DNA of 64,000 nucleotides from Paramecium tetraurelia (taxonomy: Eukaryota > Ciliophora > Oligohymenophorea > Peniculida > Parameciidae): contig NW_001798959.1 in NCBI RefSeq assembly GCF_000165425.1, positions 140,033 through 204,032 on the forward strand, in the 5' to 3' direction. A program made the position numbers and the translations under genes. How positions within the stretch are numbered: position 1 is the first letter of the stretch; every line of letters starts with the position of its first letter. Shown here piece after piece: positions 61,120 to 64,000 of the stretch. The notes below the pieces were generated by a model that made no database searches, was not told the origin of the DNA, and saw only the letters and a program-made list of their open reading frames with translations.

Positions 61120-62876
61120 TCATTAACGAACCGTCATCTACTACTTCCACTATTTAAACTACGCAATAGGTGATTGATCCTCTTCATCTGAGGATTCTCT
61201 GAACTTGATTCCCTTGTTAATCATATCCAAACATGAAATTGATCTATCTCTGTTTCCAAATGTATCGAGAGCATACATATCCTTATTCTGAGGATTGCTT
61301 TTCTTTACTTTCTATTAGAATTACGCCTTGTATGAAGTATTTTATTGAGATTGCTGTTTTAATTAATTTATGCATTAAGTTGATTTGAGATCTCTTTTTT
61401 CTTGATTTTCTTTATTTTATAGTATTGTATCTTTGCTTTTATTTAATTGTCTGCCTTATTTGCTTTGTCTTTCTCTGTCTTCGCACAAGGACTGATCAGT
61501 CATTGCACTTTAACAGGAAATGTTGAATTGAGGTAACATATATTCTTAGGAGTATCTAAGACCTTCTTACTGTTTAATTTCTGATGATAATTGTTTCACT
61601 TATTCTTGCAATTCTTAATTCTACTATTTCAAAGTTAGCTTCTCCTATTTGAATTTGGTAATTTGCTTGTGTATTTCAGTAAGATGGTTTTATAATTCTT
61701 CAATAAAATTCTAATTCTCATTCAATTGATTCATCAAATTTGAGATTTCCTTTTAATGTTATTATTCAAGTTCTTTCTCCTTGATATCATACTACTCCTC
61801 AAAGTACTTCTACATCTCTTCGATCACAACCTATTCATTGTTAGTCTATAATTATTGCTCCAACAAAGTAATCTACTGATTTTGTTAAACTAATTTCTTT
61901 TCCAATTCATTAAATTTAACCATTAAGTCCTAATTCTCCTTCTCCCTTTGCTAAATCAACTTCTCCTTTTCCTTAATCTGTTCCTCATAACCTTATTTAG
62001 TCATCTCCAATTAAATTTGATTCTCCTCCAATTGTAATTCCAATTATTCAATCGAATTCTTTTATTAATTCAATATGTTAGTCATTTAATTGTTCTAAGT
62101 ATTCACAATATTCAATTGTTTCTAGAATTCGTTTCTAAACTTCAAACTTAATAAACATACTTCTATGCATTAAGACATTTCTCTATAGTACACTTCTCTC
62201 TGGATGACAGATTGTTAGCTTCTGCAATCAAGATCTCATACTTTTCAGCTATCTACACTTTATCTCTTTCCAATTGATCAACAGTATGTTTCATCTTCTC
62301 TATTTGAGTAATCCTTTCTTATAAAATCTATTGATGGTCATATAAATACTTAATTCAATTTTGAATTCTCTCCTAATACTAAATTTATTTTATGTTCATA
62401 TTCAATAATCTTTTTTTCTAATTACTTTTCCTTTTCCACCCTTCTTGAAGATTCTAATTAATCATCCTTGTGTAAAAGTTTGTTCTATAAAATATATTAC
62501 AATCAAATACTTCAATTTCTAATTGTCTTAATAATTTATTTAAATTCGTTATCTCATAGTCCTTTTTATTAAGAATTTATGCAAACTTGTCTTATTACTC
62601 TAAAAATTGAGATGATTTATCAATATCACCCATCCTTTTATTTTTCTCGATTTCATCCATTAACATTCTTTTGAGCTCAATATTTTCAGCCAACTATTCT
62701 TCGAGTTAAGTCCTGTAATCCTCGATCTCATACTTGTTCTCTCGATCACAAGCAAATGAAACGACTGAGGTTTTCAAAGAAGCCTCTGACCTGTTTGTGA
62801 CATCTAATTGTTTCAAAACCTCCCGATTGGATTACTAAAATTGCTTTTCCCCACTATCTATGTAGTATTTGTTCAT
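61120..62876 (-). CDS. Long coiled-coil protein
   Basis: About 560 aa; at least one intron near 62480-62530 is needed but was not placed with certainty. It starts MNKYYIDSGEKQFQQSNREV. Most of the length is heptad-type coiled coil (YRTQLEEQLAENIELKRMLM, and Q/E/L-rich stretches to about 61700). The C-terminus is charged and ends in ESSDEEDQSP followed by a QQMTVRQ tail. This composition suits a cytoskeletal or basal-body protein, but no diagnostic domain is present. Very high Q content comes from TAA/TAG codons. Confidence 0.75.
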
Positions 62877-63268
62877 CTTGTTGTTTTAACGAATAAATAT
62901 TTAATATTATAATATATAAAAATGTAAGGTTTTATTTATATAAAACAATAGTTTAGAATAAAATGAATTTATGATTCATTCAGATCTAACATTAATATTA
63001 TAAAAATAGTTGTAAATTCCTGCTTTTGCCTTTCGTAATTTTGAATTTGATCTTTTAATATACAATAGTAAGTTGATAAATTTTAGAATGAGTCATGAAT
63101 GCAGAATTCCTATAAATATACTTCAAAGTTTATTTTGAATTTTACTTTAATCAACATTCCTAATTAAGCTTTATAAATTATTTTATTATAAATTTTATTT
63201 TTGTTACCTTATGTATATAACTACAAGATTTTTAATATTAAAATAAACATAATATAGTGGCATCAAAA
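62877..63268. other. AT-rich spacer
   Basis: 390 bp with no supported gene; AT-rich, with TA-rich runs. It lies between the coiled-coil start and the 3' end of the right-edge gene. Confidence 0.45.
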
Positions 63269-63799
63269 TCATCTACATATTTTATTTATCAAAATTATTT
63301 ACTATTCTAATATTTACCTTAATAAATTATACTAATTTTGTTATTCTTATCTGAGTTGTTATTCAAGTTCATCTTTATCCATTTAGGAATTGAATTATTC
63401 ACTATACTTTTATTTTTAATTATTCTAAAGAAATAGTTATAATTGGTTATTCAGTTTCTATCTTGCTAATTGCATTTTGGAAATCTGCTCACATCTAATC
63501 CCCTTCTGAATTTAAACAATCTATCTTAGTAGATCAAGTTAACCATCGTAATCTATAATTTATTTGATAAATGAACCTTTATTAGACTCTTAAAGCACTC
63601 CATGTCTTCTAAATTTATTTAGTATGGCTTTCGCTGTTGAAAAGTTTATCTTACAAATTTAAGCAGAAGCCCTTATGGTTCTTTTATCACATAAAACAAG
63701 TCTAAGAAATGTTATTCTGGAGGCAAACTTCTCTTATTTCTTTTAAGAGTTTTGTTTTCTACTAAGATTCTCGATATTTTAGCTATTATGCATATCCAT
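63269..63799 (-). CDS. Helix-turn-helix-like protein, N-terminus uncertain
   Basis: 176 aa from an ATG at 63797-63799. Residues 25-65 resemble a homeodomain-like/helix-turn-helix unit (ITFLRLVLCDKRTIRASAQ, then ICKINFSTAKAILNKFRRHG), the type used in DNA-binding and transposase-like proteins. The rest is Q/K-rich with a coiled-coil tendency (QLARQKLNNQLQLFLQNNQK). The frame stays open upstream to the window edge, with a protein-like segment at about 63860-63940 (KTDFGHEYRRALPCQYLLSG), so the real start may lie outside. A small 3' intron cannot be excluded. Function is inferred only from the helical motif. Confidence 0.55.
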
Positions 63800-64000
63800 T
63801 TAAAAATATTAATTTAGAGTAAATCCACTAAGTTAGAAATATATATATAAATTGAAATCATTGCTATTGCCGGATAATAAATACTAACACGGAAGTGCTC
63901 TACGATACTCATGTCCAAAATCAGTTTTTAATAAGTCACCATTATAAAATCCAGAATTTTATATTAATGATTAAAATATATTTTAACTTAGAATTACTGG

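Overview
The window reads as ciliate DNA, most likely the macronuclear genome of a Paramecium species. It is very AT-rich. Real genes read through TAA and TAG as glutamine and stop only at TGA, so conventional frames look shattered. Introns are tiny, mostly 20-31 nt, usually GTA...TAG with some AAG acceptors; removing them restores recognisable proteins. Genes are packed on both strands with spacers often under 100 bp. No mobile element, CRISPR array or origin was seen. I find about 36 well supported protein genes, one tRNA and several weak candidates.

1-15.5 kb: a left-edge gene with a Q-rich tail, a SHIPPO/STPGR-repeat protein, a RING/zinc-finger/SPRY protein, a ciliate-type membrane protein, an orphan coiled-coil protein, the PP2A regulatory B subunit, an eglin/CI-2-type protease inhibitor, a Mut-7/EXD3-like 3'-5' exonuclease, a two-helix membrane protein and a short coiled-coil protein.

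15.6-37.7 kb: a signalling and secretory block. It holds three membrane-bound hybrid histidine kinases (two in direct tandem, 19 bp apart), a GST with a CPYC site, a Cache-domain receptor-like protein, two S10 serine carboxypeptidase-like proteins, a DnaJ protein, a PH-like/kinase protein and a TPR protein.

37.8-48.6 kb: an actin gene divergent from DAW1/ODA16, a seven-TM protein fused to a pseudokinase, then two closely related MFS transporters flanking a kinase/coiled-coil/P-loop GTPase fusion.

49-64 kb: tRNA-Ser(CGA), a membrane cyclic-nucleotide phosphodiesterase, a Dpy-30-motif protein and a MORN-repeat protein in tandem, a RINGv/FHA protein, a secreted-type PSI-TM-RING-H2 protein, a long coiled-coil protein and a helix-turn-helix-like protein open to the right edge.

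Sensing (histidine kinases, Cache protein, 7TM-pseudokinase, cyclic-nucleotide phosphodiesterase, PP2A) and ciliary structure (SHIPPO, DAW1, Dpy-30, MORN) dominate. Exon joins were worked out by eye; for many genes the spliced length is an exact multiple of three, an internal check on the models. Functions rest on motif recognition, not on database searches.
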